Positions 24,483 through 36,169 of a stretch of DNA of 64,000 nt are shown piece after piece. Position 1 is the stretch's first letter; each line of letters opens with the position of its first letter. The stretch comes from Streptomyces longwoodensis (lineage in GTDB: Bacteria > Actinomycetota > Actinomycetes > Streptomycetales > Streptomycetaceae). The stretch is taken from positions 108,229 through 172,228 of the forward strand of contig NZ_KQ948562.1 of the NCBI RefSeq assembly GCF_001514125.1. The letters run 5' to 3'. The notes beneath the pieces were generated by a model. The model worked only from the letters and a program-made list of their open reading frames with translations, had not been told where the DNA came from and ran no database searches. The position numbers were made by a program, and so were the translations under genes.

Positions 24483-27362
24483 GTGACCCCTCCCGTGAAC
24501 GCCCCCGCGCCCGCTCCCCTGGTGATCCCCGCCCTCACCGACGCCGAGGAACTGACCTGCGACGTGCTGGTCATCGGCGGCGGCACCGCCGGCACCATGG
24601 CCGCCCTCACCGCCGCCGAGCACGGCGCGGACGTCCTGCTGCTGGAGAAGGCGCACGTCCGCCACTCCGGCGCGCTCGCCATGGGCATGGACGGAGTCAA
24701 CAACGCGGTCATTCCCGGCCGGGCCGAGCCCGACGACTACGTCGCCGAGATCACGCGCGCCAACGACGGCATCGTCGACCAGTCCACCGTCCGCCAGACG
24801 GCGACCCGGGGCTTCGCGATGGTCCAGCGACTGGAGTCGTACGGGGTCAAGTTCGAGAAGGACGAGTTTGGCGCGTACGCGGTCCGCCAGGTGCACCGCT
24901 CCGGCTCGTACGTACTGCCGATGCCGGAAGGCAAGGACGTCAAGAAGGTCCTGTACCGGCAGCTTCGGCGTCGTGAGATGCGGGAGCGGATACGCATCGA
25001 GAACCGGGTGATGCCGGTGCGCGTGCTGACGGCCGGGGGCGCGGCGGTGGGTGCGGCGGGGTTCAACACCCGTACCGGGGCGTTCGTCACCGTCCGCGCG
25101 GGCGCCGTGGTCCTGGCGACCGGCGCCTGCGGCCGCCTCGGTCTGCCGGCTTCCGGGTACCTGTACGGGACGTACGAGAACCCGACCAACGCCGGTGACG
25201 GTTACGCCATGGCCTACCACGCGGGTGCCGAGCTGACCGGGATCGAGTGCTTCCAGATCAACCCCCTGATCAAGGACTACAACGGGCCCGCGTGCGCGTA
25301 CGTCGCCAATCCCTTCGGCGGCTACCAGGTCAACCGGCACGGCGAGCGTTTCGTCGACTCCGACTACTGGTCCGGGCAGATGATGGCCGAGTTCGCCGCC
25401 GAGGTCGCCAGCGACCGCGGCCCGGTCTACCTGAAGCTCAGCCACCTGCCCGAGGAGTCGGTCTCCGCCCTGGAGTCCATCCTGCACTCCACCGAACGGC
25501 CCACCCGCGGCACGTTCCACGCGGGCCGGGGGCACGACTACCGCACCCATGACGTCGAGATGCACATCTCCGAGATCGGCCTGTGCGGCGGTCACTCCGC
25601 TTCCGGCGTCCGGGTCGACGATCACGCCCGTACGACCGTCCCGCGCCTGTACGCGGCCGGTGACCTGGCCTGCGTCCCGCACAACTACATGATCGGCGCG
25701 TTCGTCTTCGGCGATCTGGCCGGTGCGGACGCCTCCCGGTACACGGCCTACGCAGGGGAGTTGCCGGCCGACCAGCTGCGCGAGGCACACGAGTTGATCT
25801 ACCGCCCGCTGCGCAACCCGGACGGCCCGCCGCAGCCCCAGGTCGAGTACAAGCTGCGCCGCTTCGTCAACGACTACGTGGCCCCGCCGAAGTCGGGCGC
25901 CCGCCTCTCGCTCGCGCTGGAGGCCTTCGAGCGGATGCGCGACGACATCGCCGCCATGGGTGCTCGCACCGCGCACGAACTGATGCGCTGTGCGGAGGTC
26001 ACCTTCATCCGTGACTGCGCCGAGATGGCCGCCCGTGCCTCCCTGGCCCGTACGGAATCCCGTTGGGGCCTCTACCACGACCGGCTGGACCACCCCGAGC
26101 GTGACGACGTCTCCTGGTTCCACCACCTCGACCTGCACAAGTCCCCCTCCGGTGTCATGGAGTTCACGGCTCGTCCCGTAGCTCCGTACCTGGTGCCGGT
26201 GGACGGTTTCGCCCCCACCGGCGGCCCGTCCCGTGCGCTCGGTGAGGTCCACGCCGAGGACGTGGCGACCGCGGGCTCCCGGGACAAAGCCCCGGTCGCC
26301 GCCCGCGCTGCCACGAGCGGAGCCCCCGCCGATGCGCAGGTATCCGAGCCCGTCGGCACGGACGGATCCGCCGGTGCCGGGTCGGTCCCCGTCCCGGGGG
26401 CGAGCACCCTCGTCTCCCACGCGCCGACCGGACCGGCCTCCGACCGGCTCCTGGCGTTGATCGCCCTCGCCGACGAGCAACCCGAACTCGAGGCCCTGCA
26501 CCCCTACCTGTCCGACCCCGACCCCGCCGTCCGGCGCGAGGCCGTCGCCGTGCTGACGGAGACGGTTCCCGTGGGAACCGGGCCCGCCCTCGCCGCCGCC
26601 CTGCGGGATCCCGCGCCTGAGGTGCGCGCCGCTGCGGCCGCTTCCCTGCGCGAGCTCGTCGAGACGCTTCCGCCCGAGCCCGCCCTGGGCGACGGACTGG
26701 CCGCCGCGCTGACCGAGTCCGGTCCGGCCGCCGACCCGGCCGTGCGGGCCGCCGCACTCGACGTCCTGCGGGCACTGCGGTGGGGCGACACCGCGCTGTT
26801 CGCCCCCTCGCTGTCCGACGCCGACACGGCCGTACGGATCGCGGCCGTGCGTGCCCTCGTGTCCGTCGACGCCGTCGACGCCCTGGCCGGCGCCGCACCC
26901 GCCGACCCGTCCCGTGAGGTCCGGGTCACCATCGCCAAGGCCCTCGCCACGGTGACGACGGACCGGCCGGCCACGAAGGACGGTCACGGCCCCGTGCCCA
27001 CTGTCCTGAACGCCCTGACCGCCCTCGCCGACGACCCGGACGCCCTGGTGCGGGCCGCCGCCTACGGCGCGCTCGGCAGCACCGGTTGCCCGGCGCCCCT
27101 CGCCGCCCGTGCCGTCGCGGCCTTGTCCGACCCCGCCTGGCAGGTACGGTCCGGAGCGGCGACCGCGCTGTCCTCGGCGCACCCCGATACGGCCGTCCCC
27201 GCCCTCGCCAAGGCCCTGGCCGACGTGAACGCCGACGTCCGCAAGGCCGCGGTGCTCGCGCTGACCCGGCACCGCGATCTGCCCGAGGCGAGGGCGGCCC
27301 TCGCCACGGTCAGGTCGGACTCCGACGCGGACGTCAGGGCGTACGCCTCCCGCGCGCTGTGA
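24483..27362 (+). CDS. AprA-like FAD-binding oxidoreductase fused to C-terminal HEAT repeats
   Basis: A 959-residue fusion. Residues ~1-575 form a fumarate reductase/succinate dehydrogenase-type flavoprotein: FAD loop VLVIGGGTAGTMAAL (29-43), LLLEKAHVRHSGALAMGMDGV (53-72, close to AprA), NPTNAGDGYAMAYHAGAEL and PRLYAAGDLACV. Residues ~575-645 are a Pro/Ser/Ala-rich linker. From ~650 to the end, about eight short helical repeats (PDPAVRREAVAVL, PEVRAAAAASLREL, VRAAAYGALG, ADVRKAAVLALTRH) match PBS-lyase-type HEAT repeats. Start GTG 24483 follows GAAAGG and lies 11 bases after the ATPase. It likely takes electrons from or gives them to the ferredoxin at 21128. No signal peptide, so cytoplasmic. 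The reaction is unknown. Confidence 0.88.
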   Translation: MTPPVNAPAPAPLVIPALTDAEELTCDVLVIGGGTAGTMAALTAAEHGADVLLLEKAHVRHSGALAMGMDGVNNAVIPGRAEPDDYVAEITRANDGIVDQSTVRQTATRGFAMVQRLESYGVKFEKDEFGAYAVRQVHRSGSYVLPMPEGKDVKKVLYRQLRRREMRERIRIENRVMPVRVLTAGGAAVGAAGFNTRTGAFVTVRAGAVVLATGACGRLGLPASGYLYGTYENPTNAGDGYAMAYHAGAELTGIECFQINPLIKDYNGPACAYVANPFGGYQVNRHGERFVDSDYWSGQMMAEFAAEVASDRGPVYLKLSHLPEESVSALESILHSTERPTRGTFHAGRGHDYRTHDVEMHISEIGLCGGHSASGVRVDDHARTTVPRLYAAGDLACVPHNYMIGAFVFGDLAGADASRYTAYAGELPADQLREAHELIYRPLRNPDGPPQPQVEYKLRRFVNDYVAPPKSGARLSLALEAFERMRDDIAAMGARTAHELMRCAEVTFIRDCAEMAARASLARTESRWGLYHDRLDHPERDDVSWFHHLDLHKSPSGVMEFTARPVAPYLVPVDGFAPTGGPSRALGEVHAEDVATAGSRDKAPVAARAATSGAPADAQVSEPVGTDGSAGAGSVPVPGASTLVSHAPTGPASDRLLALIALADEQPELEALHPYLSDPDPAVRREAVAVLTETVPVGTGPALAAALRDPAPEVRAAAAASLRELVETLPPEPALGDGLAAALTESGPAADPAVRAAALDVLRALRWGDTALFAPSLSDADTAVRIAAVRALVSVDAVDALAGAAPADPSREVRVTIAKALATVTTDRPATKDGHGPVPTVLNALTALADDPDALVRAAAYGALGSTGCPAPLAARAVAALSDPAWQVRSGAATALSSAHPDTAVPALAKALADVNADVRKAAVLALTRHRDLPEARAALATVRSDSDADVRAYASRAL

Positions 27363-27476
27363 CACGCGGGCGGGGCGGCCGAGGGGCGGTGGGGAGAGGA
27401 GGGCCGTTCGGCGGCGGGAAGCCTGGCCACCGGACCCCAGCGGCCAGCGGCCTTCAGACTCCTGGCGAGCTGAGCC

Positions 27477-29510
<2,034 letters not shown>

Positions 29511-29582
29511 CACACCCGTCCCGCCCGTCCCGCCCATCGCCTCGTCCCCCGTACGTCGTCCCTCGACCACTGCGTCCACCAT

Positions 29583-29887
29583 AGGGGCCGGGACCGACAG
29601 CGTCGGAGTTATCCACAGGCTGCGCATCCGGTCACCTGTCCGATGGCCCGCCGATCCTCGTCCGGCCCACACCCGGACCACCGCACAGCCGACCACGGCA
29701 CAGCCGACCACCCGATCGACGCACAAGGCGGTCCACCCATCGGCCGCCCCGCCTGGCACCCCCCCTTCCCCGGCGACATGCTGGCCGGGCGGGGCAGCGG
29801 GAGACTCACGCAACCGTCGCTGCCCAGCGCCGCCGTATCCAACGCTCCCCCACGCCCCGCCCCGCCTCGCCCCGAGGAGTCCCCCCC
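29583..29887. other. Non-coding region between divergent recQ and the secreted protein gene
   Basis: This gap carries the divergent promoters. A 14-bp direct repeat (GCACAGCCGACCAC at 29683-29696 and 29698-29711) is the only repeated element seen. Its plus-strand end (29840-29880) is a C-rich leader ending in GAGGAG before ATG 29888. No RNA gene or operator was recognised. Confidence 0.5.
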
Positions 29888-30493
29888 ATGCCCGTCCGCC
29901 TCGCCAAGACCGCCCTCACCCTGGCCGCCTCGCTCGCCCTCACCCTGCCCGCCGCCTCGTCCGCCATCGCCACCGCGCCCGCCCCCGGCCACCCCGTCGA
30001 CCGCGGAGCACACGCGCGGGCCGCGCGCCCGGATCCCGGCACGCTGCTGGGGCTGACGAAGGCGTACGGGGCGACCATGAAGTACCGGTCCGTGCCACGC
30101 GCGCTCGCTGACGGCTACGAGGAGCATCTGTGCATGGCCCGCGACGAGGGCGGGATGGGCTTCCACTACTTCAACGAGGCACTCTTCGGTTCCCTGGACC
30201 CCGCCAAGCCGGCGGGTCTGCTGTACGAGGACGACGGCCGGGGCGGCCGTCGGCTCGTCGGCGTGGAGTGGGTCGTCCCGGTCGACGCCGCCGGCAGCAC
30301 GCGGCCGCGGCTGTTCGGTCAGGACTTCCAGGGCCCCATGGACGGGCACTACCCGGGCATGCCGCGCCACTACGACCTGCACGCGTGGCTGTACAAGCAG
30401 AACCCGAAGGGCACCTTCGCCCAGTGGAACCCCCGGGTGACGTGCCCGGCCGCGACCGCCTCCGCAAGCACCACGAGCACCTCCCACACCTGA
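29888..30493 (+). CDS. Secreted protein of unknown function with GGMGFHYFN motif
   Basis: A 201-residue precursor with a clear signal peptide ([26 protein letters not shown], residues ~3-28). The mature protein has a striking GGMGFHYFN motif (~residues 87-95), two cysteines that could form a disulfide (EEHLCMARD and RVTCPAA), [30 protein letters not shown] and [22 protein letters not shown]. The His/Tyr/Asp-rich pattern suggests ligand or metal binding outside the cell. I know similar proteins only as uncharacterised. It ends at a strong terminator. Confidence 0.8.
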   Translation: MPVRLAKTALTLAASLALTLPAASSAIATAPAPGHPVDRGAHARAARPDPGTLLGLTKAYGATMKYRSVPRALADGYEEHLCMARDEGGMGFHYFNEALFGSLDPAKPAGLLYEDDGRGGRRLVGVEWVVPVDAAGSTRPRLFGQDFQGPMDGHYPGMPRHYDLHAWLYKQNPKGTFAQWNPRVTCPAATASASTTSTSHT

Positions 30494-30520
30494 CCCGCAC
30501 CACTCCCGCAGCACGCCGAA

Positions 30521-30553
30521 GGGCCCCGCCCCTCCGAAGAGGAACCGGGGCCC
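30521..30553. terminator. Strong bidirectional terminator between convergent genes
   Basis: GGGCCCCG (30521-30528) pairs with CGGGGCCC (30546-30553). A second stem inside, CCTC-CGAA-GAGG (30531-30542), makes a two-tier hairpin. It is 27 bases past the secreted-protein stop and can also act on the nuo operon from the other side. Confidence 0.75.
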
Positions 30554-30560
30554 CGGCGTC

Positions 30561-30650
30561 GTACGACCCGAACCCGTACGACCCGTACGACCCGTACGAC
30601 CCGTACGACCCGTACGACCCGTACGAGCCACACGACCCGTACGACCGCGC
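30561..30650. repeat. 9-bp tandem repeat CCGTACGAC
   Basis: Five perfect tandem copies of CCGTACGAC start at 30574, 30583, 30592, 30601 and 30610, with a sixth variant copy at 30619 and diverged copies on both sides. Each unit contains the palindrome GTAC and, read as protein, gives Tyr-Asp-Pro on one strand. It lies between two convergent genes and just before the nuoN stop codon. No ribosome-binding site or gene uses it. A simple minisatellite, probably length-variable between strains. Confidence 0.85.
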
Positions 30651-30666
30651 AGCACTCAGCCGCGCC

Positions 30667-32316
30667 TCACCGCACGAACACCCCCGCCTGGCCCGCCAGG
30701 TGCAAGAAGTACTGCGGCGCCACACCCAGCACCAGCGTGACCGCCACACCGACGCCGATCGCCGTCATCGTCAGCGGTGAGGGCACCGCGACGGTCGGGC
30801 CCTCGGGCCGCGGCTCGCTGAAGAACATCAGCACGATCACGCGGATGTAGAAGAACGCCGCGATCGCCGACGAGATCACACCGACCACGACCAGCGGACC
30901 GGCACCGCCCTCCGCGGCGGCCTTGAAGACGGCGAACTTGCCCGCGAAGCCGGACGTCAGCGGGATGCCCGCGAAGGCCAGCAGGAACACCGCGAACACG
31001 GCAGCCACCAGCGGCGAACGCCGGCCGAGCCCCGCCCACTTGGACAGGTGGGTCGCCTCGCCGCCCGCGTCGCGCACCAGGGTGACGACGGCGAAGGCGC
31101 CGATCGTCACGAAGGAGTACGCGGCCAGGTAGAAGAGGACGGACGACACACCGTCGGGGTTGGTGGCGATGACGCCCGCGAGGATGAAGCCCGCGTGCGC
31201 GATCGACGAGTAGGCCAGCAGCCGCTTGATGTCGGTCTGGGTGATCGCGACGATCGCACCGCCGAGCATGGTGATGATCGCCACGCCCCACATGACCGGC
31301 CGCCAGTCCCAGCGCAGGCCGGGCAGGACGACGTACAGGATCCGCAGCAGCGCGCCGAAGGCGGCGACCTTGGTGGCGGCGGCCATGAAGCCGGTGACGG
31401 GGGTCGGGGCGCCCTGGTAGACGTCGGGCGTCCACATGTGGAAGGGCACCGCGCCCACCTTGAACAGCAGGCCCATCACGATCAGCGCGGTGCCGATGAG
31501 CAGCAGCGCGTCATTGCCCATGGTGTCGGCGAGCGCCGGGTCGACAGTGGTCAGGGTGCCGTCGACGACCTGGGAGATCGTCGCGTAGGACACCGAGCCC
31601 GCGTACCCGTAGAGCAGGGCGATGCCGAACAGGGTGAACGCCGAGGCGAACGCGCCGAGCAGGAAGTACTTCACCGCGGCTTCCTGCGACATGAGCCGCT
31701 TGCGGCGGGCCAGGGCGCACAGCAGGTACAGCGGGAGGGAGAAGACCTCCAGGGCCACGAACAGCGTCAGCAGGTCGTTGGCCGCCGGGAAGATCAGCAT
31801 GCCCGTGACCGCGAACAGCAGCAGCGGGAAGACCTCGGTGGTGGTGAAGCCGGCCCGCACGGCGGCCTTCTCGCTGTCGCTGCCGGGGACGGAGGCGGCC
31901 TGGGCGGCGAAGGAGTCGACGTGGTTGCCGTGCGCCTGCGGGTCCAGCTTGCGCTCGGCGAAGGTGAACAGGCCGACCAGCGCGGCCAGCAGGATCGTGC
32001 CCTGCAGGAACAGCGCCGGTCCGTCGACCGCGACGGCGCCCATGGCGGCGATGTGCGCCTTGGTGGTGCCGTAGCCGTCGGCCGCGAGCACGACGACCGC
32101 CGCGAAGGCGGCGCACAGGGCCACGACCGACACGAACAGCTGGGCGTAGTAGCGGGACTTGCGCGGCACGAACGCCTCGACCAGTACTCCGACGATCGCC
32201 GCGCCCACGACGATCAGGGTGGGCGACAGCTGCCCGTATTCGATCTTCGGCGAGTCGATCTTGGTGATCGGACCGGCCGCGGTTGTCCACAGGCTGTGGA
32301 CGGCTACTGCGCTCAC
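30667..32316 (-). CDS. nuoN: NADH-quinone oxidoreductase subunit N
   Basis: A 549-residue antiporter-like membrane subunit of complex I, last gene of the operon. About 14 helices are visible. The family motifs with helix-breaking Pro and key Lys/Glu are in ALEVFSLPLYLLCAL, KVGAVPFHMWTPDVYQGAPTPVTGFMA (shown here in part) and QTDIKRLLAYSSIAHAGF. It pumps protons in the membrane arm. Its start ATG 32316 overlaps the nuoM stop by 4 bases. It ends at the tandem repeat and terminator. Confidence 0.97.
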   Translation of the reverse strand: MSAVAVHSLWTTAAGPITKIDSPKIEYGQLSPTLIVVGAAIVGVLVEAFVPRKSRYYAQLFVSVVALCAAFAAVVVLAADGYGTTKAHIAAMGAVAVDGPALFLQGTILLAALVGLFTFAERKLDPQAHGNHVDSFAAQAASVPGSDSEKAAVRAGFTTTEVFPLLLFAVTGMLIFPAANDLLTLFVALEVFSLPLYLLCALARRKRLMSQEAAVKYFLLGAFASAFTLFGIALLYGYAGSVSYATISQVVDGTLTTVDPALADTMGNDALLLIGTALIVMGLLFKVGAVPFHMWTPDVYQGAPTPVTGFMAAATKVAAFGALLRILYVVLPGLRWDWRPVMWGVAIITMLGGAIVAITQTDIKRLLAYSSIAHAGFILAGVIATNPDGVSSVLFYLAAYSFVTIGAFAVVTLVRDAGGEATHLSKWAGLGRRSPLVAAVFAVFLLAFAGIPLTSGFAGKFAVFKAAAEGGAGPLVVVGVISSAIAAFFYIRVIVLMFFSEPRPEGPTVAVPSPLTMTAIGVGVAVTLVLGVAPQYFLHLAGQAGVFVR

Positions 32317-33884
32317 TTGGCCGCCTCCACCTCGGGCTTGGGGTCGCTCTTGTGTACGTCGGACATGGTCTGCTTGACCGCCGGGTTGACGATGTCCGCG
32401 ACGGGCTTGGGGTAGACGCCGAGGACGATGAGCAGGACGACCAGCGGCCCGACGACCAGCAGCTCACGCATCCGCAGGTCGGGCATCGCCGAGACCTCCG
32501 GCTTGACGGGGCCGGTCATCGTCCGCTGGTACAGGACGAGGGTGTAGAGCGCGGCCAGCACGATGCCGAGGGTGGCGACGATGCCGATCGCCGGGTACCG
32601 CGTGAACGTGCCGACCAGGACCAGGAACTCGCTGACGAACGGCGCGAGTCCCGGCAGCGACAGCGTCGCGAGGCCGCCGATCAGGAACGTGCCCGCGAGC
32701 ACCGGGGCGACCTTCTGCACGCCGCCGTAGTCGGCGATGAGCCGCGAGCCGCGCCGCGAGATCAGGAAGCCGGCGACCAGCATCAGCGCGGCCGTGGACA
32801 GGCCGTGGTTGACCATGTAGAGCGTCGCGCCGGACTGGCCCTGGCTGGTCATCGCGAAGATGCCCATGATGATGAAGCCGAAGTGCGAGATCGACGCGTA
32901 CGCCACCAGCCGCTTGATGTCCCGCTGCCCGACGGCGAGCAGCGCGCCGTAGATGATGCTGATCACGGCGAGCACCAGGATGACGGGCGTCGCCCACTTG
33001 CTGGCCTCCGGGAAGAGCTGGAGGCAGAAGCGGAGCATCGCGAAGGTGCCCACCTTGTCGACGACCGCCGTGATGAGCACGGCGACCGGGGCGGTGGCCT
33101 CACCCATGGCGTTGGGCAGCCAGGTGTGCAGCGGCCACAGGGGTGCCTTCACGGCGAAGGCGAAGAAGAAGCCGAGGAACAGCCAGCGCTCGGTGTTGGT
33201 CGCCATGTCGAGCGAGCCGTTGGCCCGCGCCTGGGCGATCTCCTGCAGGCTGAAGTTCCCGGCGACCACGTACAGCCCGATCACCGCGGCCAGCATGATC
33301 AGGCCGCCGACGAGGTTGTAGAGGAGGAACTTCACGGCCGCGTACGACCGTTGCGTGGACGCCACCTGCTCGCCGTGCGCGTGGGCCCGGTCCCCGAAGC
33401 CGCCGATGAGGAAGTACATCGGGATCAGCATGGCTTCGAAGAAGATGTAGAAGAGGAAGACGTCGGTGGCCTCGAAGGAGAGGATCACCATCGCCTCGAC
33501 GCCGAGGATCAGCGCGAAGAAGCCCTGGGTGGGCCGCCACCGCTTGCTGCCGGTCTCCAGCGGGTCGGCGTCGTGCCAGCCGGCGAGGAGGATGAACGGG
33601 ATCAGCAGGGCGGTCAGCGCGACCAGCGCGACCGCGATGCCGTCGACGCCCAGTTCGTAGCGCACCCCGAAGTCCGCGATCCAGGCGTGCGACTCGGTGA
33701 GCTGGTAACGGCCGCCGTCCGGGTCGAAGCGCACCAGGACGGCGATCGCCAGGGCGAGCGTGCCCAGCGAGAAGAGCAGCGCGAGCACCTTGGCGGCGTC
33801 GCGGCGCGCGGCCGGTACGGCAGCCGTGGCGATCGCCCCGATGGCCGGGAGCACCGCCGTCGCTGTCAGCAGAGGAAAGGACAT
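32313..33884 (-). CDS. nuoM: NADH-quinone oxidoreductase subunit M
   Basis: A 523-residue antiporter-like subunit. The start ATG 33884 (MSFPLLTATAVLPAIG) is set by the hydrophobic N terminus and a 5-base gap after nuoL. Proton-channel residues lie in FYIFFEAMLIPMYFLIG (Glu), KAPLWPLHTWLPNAMGEA (Lys) and QRDIKRLVAYASISHFGF. It forms the second proton pump of the membrane arm. It overlaps nuoN by 4 bases. Confidence 0.97.
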   Translation of the reverse strand: MSFPLLTATAVLPAIGAIATAAVPAARRDAAKVLALLFSLGTLALAIAVLVRFDPDGGRYQLTESHAWIADFGVRYELGVDGIAVALVALTALLIPFILLAGWHDADPLETGSKRWRPTQGFFALILGVEAMVILSFEATDVFLFYIFFEAMLIPMYFLIGGFGDRAHAHGEQVASTQRSYAAVKFLLYNLVGGLIMLAAVIGLYVVAGNFSLQEIAQARANGSLDMATNTERWLFLGFFFAFAVKAPLWPLHTWLPNAMGEATAPVAVLITAVVDKVGTFAMLRFCLQLFPEASKWATPVILVLAVISIIYGALLAVGQRDIKRLVAYASISHFGFIIMGIFAMTSQGQSGATLYMVNHGLSTAALMLVAGFLISRRGSRLIADYGGVQKVAPVLAGTFLIGGLATLSLPGLAPFVSEFLVLVGTFTRYPAIGIVATLGIVLAALYTLVLYQRTMTGPVKPEVSAMPDLRMRELLVVGPLVVLLIVLGVYPKPVADIVNPAVKQTMSDVHKSDPKPEVEAAK

Positions 33885-33889
33885 CGGTA

Positions 33890-35854
33890 TCAGACCGCCC
33901 TCATCAGCAGGGTCGCGGCGACCAGGAGGGCCGCACCGCCGAACATCGAGACCGCGTACGACCGCGCGAAGCCGTTCTGCAGCCTGCGCATCCGCCCGGA
34001 CAGGCCGCCGACGGAAGCCGCCGTGCCGTTGACGACGCCGTCGACCAGGGTGTGGTCGACGTAGACCAGGGACCGGGTGAGGTGCTCGCCGCCGCGCACC
34101 AGGACCACGTGGTTGAAGTCGTCCTGGTACAGGTCGCGGCGGGCGGCCCGGGTGAGCAGCGACCCGCGCGGGGCGACGGCGGGGACCGGGCGGCGGCCGT
34201 ACTGCGCGTACGCGATCGCCACGCCGATCACCAGGACCGCCATGGTGGCCAGGGTGACCGTGAGGGCGCTGACCGGGGAGTCGCCGTGCTCGTAGCCGGT
34301 GACGGGCTCGAGCCAGTGCAGGAAGCGCTCGCCGATGCTGAAGAACGCGCCGGCGAACACGGACCCGACGGCCAGCACGATCATGGGGATCGTCATGACC
34401 TTGGGCGACTCGTGCGGGTGCGGCTCGCTGTGCTCGCCGCGGGTCTCGGCGGCGGGCTCCACGCTGGGCCGGTCCGGCGACGGGGTCGGGGCGTTGCGCC
34501 AGCGCTCCTCGCCGAAGAACGTCATCAGCATCACGCGCGTCATGTAGTACGCGGTGATGGCCGCGCCGAGCAGGGCGCAGGCGCCGAGGATCCAGCCCTC
34601 GGTGCCGCCCTTGGCGAACGCCGCCTCGATGATCTTGTCCTTGGAGAAGAAGCCCGACAGGCCCGGGAAGCCGATGATGGCGAGGTAGCCGAGGCCGAAG
34701 GTGATGAACGTGATCGGCATGTACCGGCGCAGGCCGCCGTAGCGGCGCATGTCGACCTCGTCGTTCATGCCGTGCATGACCGAGCCGGCGCCGAGGAACA
34801 GGCCGGCCTTGAAGAAGCCGTGCGTCACCAGGTGCATGATCGCGAAGGCGTAGCCGATCGGGCCCAGGCCCGCCGCCAGCACCATGTAGCCGATCTGCGA
34901 CATGGTCGAGCCGGCCAGCGCCTTCTTGATGTCGTCCTTGGCGCAACCGACGATCGCACCGAACAGGAGCGTGACGGCGCCGACGACGGTGACGACCAGC
35001 TGTGCGTCGGGCGCGGCGTTGAAGATCGTGCCGGAGCGGACGATCAGGTAGACGCCGGCGGTGACCATGGTCGCCGCGTGGATGAGCGCGGAGACCGGGG
35101 TCGGGCCCTCCATGGCATCGCCGAGCCAGGACTGCAGCGGCACCTGGGCGGACTTGCCGCAGGCGGCGAGCAGCAGCATCAGGGCGATCGCGGTGAGCTT
35201 GCCCTCGCCGGCGCCGCCGACCAGCCCGGGGTCCTCGTGGGTGCCGAGCACCGGCCCGAAGGCGAAGGTCCCGAAGGTGGTGAACATCAGCATGATGGCG
35301 ATCGACAGGCCCACGTCGCCGACGCGGTTGACGAGGAACGCCTTCTTCGCCGCGGTGGCCGCGCTGGGCTTGTGCTGCCAGAAGCCGATGAGCAGGTAGG
35401 AGGCGAGGCCGACGCCCTCCCAGCCGACGTACAGCAGCAGGTAGTTGTCGGCGAGGACGAGCAACAGCATCGCCGCCAGGAACAGGTTGAGGTAGCCGAA
35501 GAAGCGGCGGCGCCGCTCGTCGTGCTCCATGTACCCGACCGAGTACAGGTGGATCAGCGATCCGACGCCCGTGATGAGCAGGACGAACGTCACCGACAGC
35601 TGGTCCAGGCGGAACGCGACGTCCGCCTGGAAGCCCTGGACCGGGATCCAGGTGAACAGGTGCTGGACGAGGGTGCGGTCCGCGGCGTCCTTGCCGAGCA
35701 GGTCGCTGAAGAGGATCAGGCCGAACACGAAGGACACGGCCGACAGGAGCGTGCCGATCCAGTGGCCGACGGCGTCGAGCCGACGGCCGCCGACCAGCAG
35801 GACGGCCGCTCCGAGCAGGGGCGCCGCGATGAGCAGCGCGATCAGGTTCTCCAC
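33890..35854 (-). CDS. nuoL: NADH-quinone oxidoreductase subunit L
   Basis: A 654-residue distal antiporter-like subunit with the long C-terminal lateral-helix region. [18 protein letters not shown] carries the conserved Glu, and [23 protein letters not shown] and [19 protein letters not shown] the Lys/His residues. A hydrophilic Pro/Glu/His stretch ([21 protein letters not shown], shown in part) precedes the last helices. It lies 15 bases after nuoK. Confidence 0.97.
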   Translation of the reverse strand: MENLIALLIAAPLLGAAVLLVGGRRLDAVGHWIGTLLSAVSFVFGLILFSDLLGKDAADRTLVQHLFTWIPVQGFQADVAFRLDQLSVTFVLLITGVGSLIHLYSVGYMEHDERRRRFFGYLNLFLAAMLLLVLADNYLLLYVGWEGVGLASYLLIGFWQHKPSAATAAKKAFLVNRVGDVGLSIAIMLMFTTFGTFAFGPVLGTHEDPGLVGGAGEGKLTAIALMLLLAACGKSAQVPLQSWLGDAMEGPTPVSALIHAATMVTAGVYLIVRSGTIFNAAPDAQLVVTVVGAVTLLFGAIVGCAKDDIKKALAGSTMSQIGYMVLAAGLGPIGYAFAIMHLVTHGFFKAGLFLGAGSVMHGMNDEVDMRRYGGLRRYMPITFITFGLGYLAIIGFPGLSGFFSKDKIIEAAFAKGGTEGWILGACALLGAAITAYYMTRVMLMTFFGEERWRNAPTPSPDRPSVEPAAETRGEHSEPHPHESPKVMTIPMIVLAVGSVFAGAFFSIGERFLHWLEPVTGYEHGDSPVSALTVTLATMAVLVIGVAIAYAQYGRRPVPAVAPRGSLLTRAARRDLYQDDFNHVVLVRGGEHLTRSLVYVDHTLVDGVVNGTAASVGGLSGRMRRLQNGFARSYAVSMFGGAALLVAATLLMRAV

Positions 35855-35869
35855 GTTTCTTCCGACCCC

Positions 35870-36169
35870 TTACAGCTTCATCAGGCTGGCGTCGTCGACC
35901 GAGGCCGAGTGGCGGGCGCGGAACACCGACACGATGATCGCGAGTCCGACCACGACCTCCGCGGCGGCGACGACCATCGTGAAGAAGGCGATGATCTGGC
36001 CGTCGAGGTTGCCGTGCATCCGGGAGAACGCGACGAAGGCGAGGTTGCAGGCGTTGAGCATGAGCTCGACGCACATGAACACCACGATCGCGTTGCGCCG
36101 GATGAGCACGCCCGTGGCACCGATCGTGAACAACAGGGCGGCGAGGTAGAGGTAGTTGACCGGGTTCAC
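35870..36169 (-). CDS. nuoK: NADH-quinone oxidoreductase subunit K
   Basis: A 99-residue, three-helix membrane subunit of standard length. The conserved glutamates are in [20 protein letters not shown] and [18 protein letters not shown]. It overlaps nuoJ by 4 bases (ATGA). It is part of the E-channel region linking quinone chemistry to the pumps. Confidence 0.97.
   Translation of the reverse strand: MNPVNYLYLAALLFTIGATGVLIRRNAIVVFMCVELMLNACNLAFVAFSRMHGNLDGQIIAFFTMVVAAAEVVVGLAIIVSVFRARHSASVDDASLMKL

Noticed and set aside
20191-27362. Calling the cassette an assimilatory or dissimilatory APS reductase system
   Set aside because: There is no ATP sulfurylase, sulfite reductase or Qmo gene nearby, and the ferredoxin lacks the C-terminal tail of AprB. 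Only the resemblance is reported.
22707-27365. A very long open frame antisense to the ABC/flavoprotein genes
   Set aside because: Its translation is Gly/Arg/Val-rich with no domain, and it mirrors the codon bias of the real genes opposite. Long antisense frames are normal in this GC-rich DNA.
30561-30650. Possible CRISPR-like array
   Set aside because: The units are 9 bp in direct tandem without spacers and no cas gene is near. It is a minisatellite.
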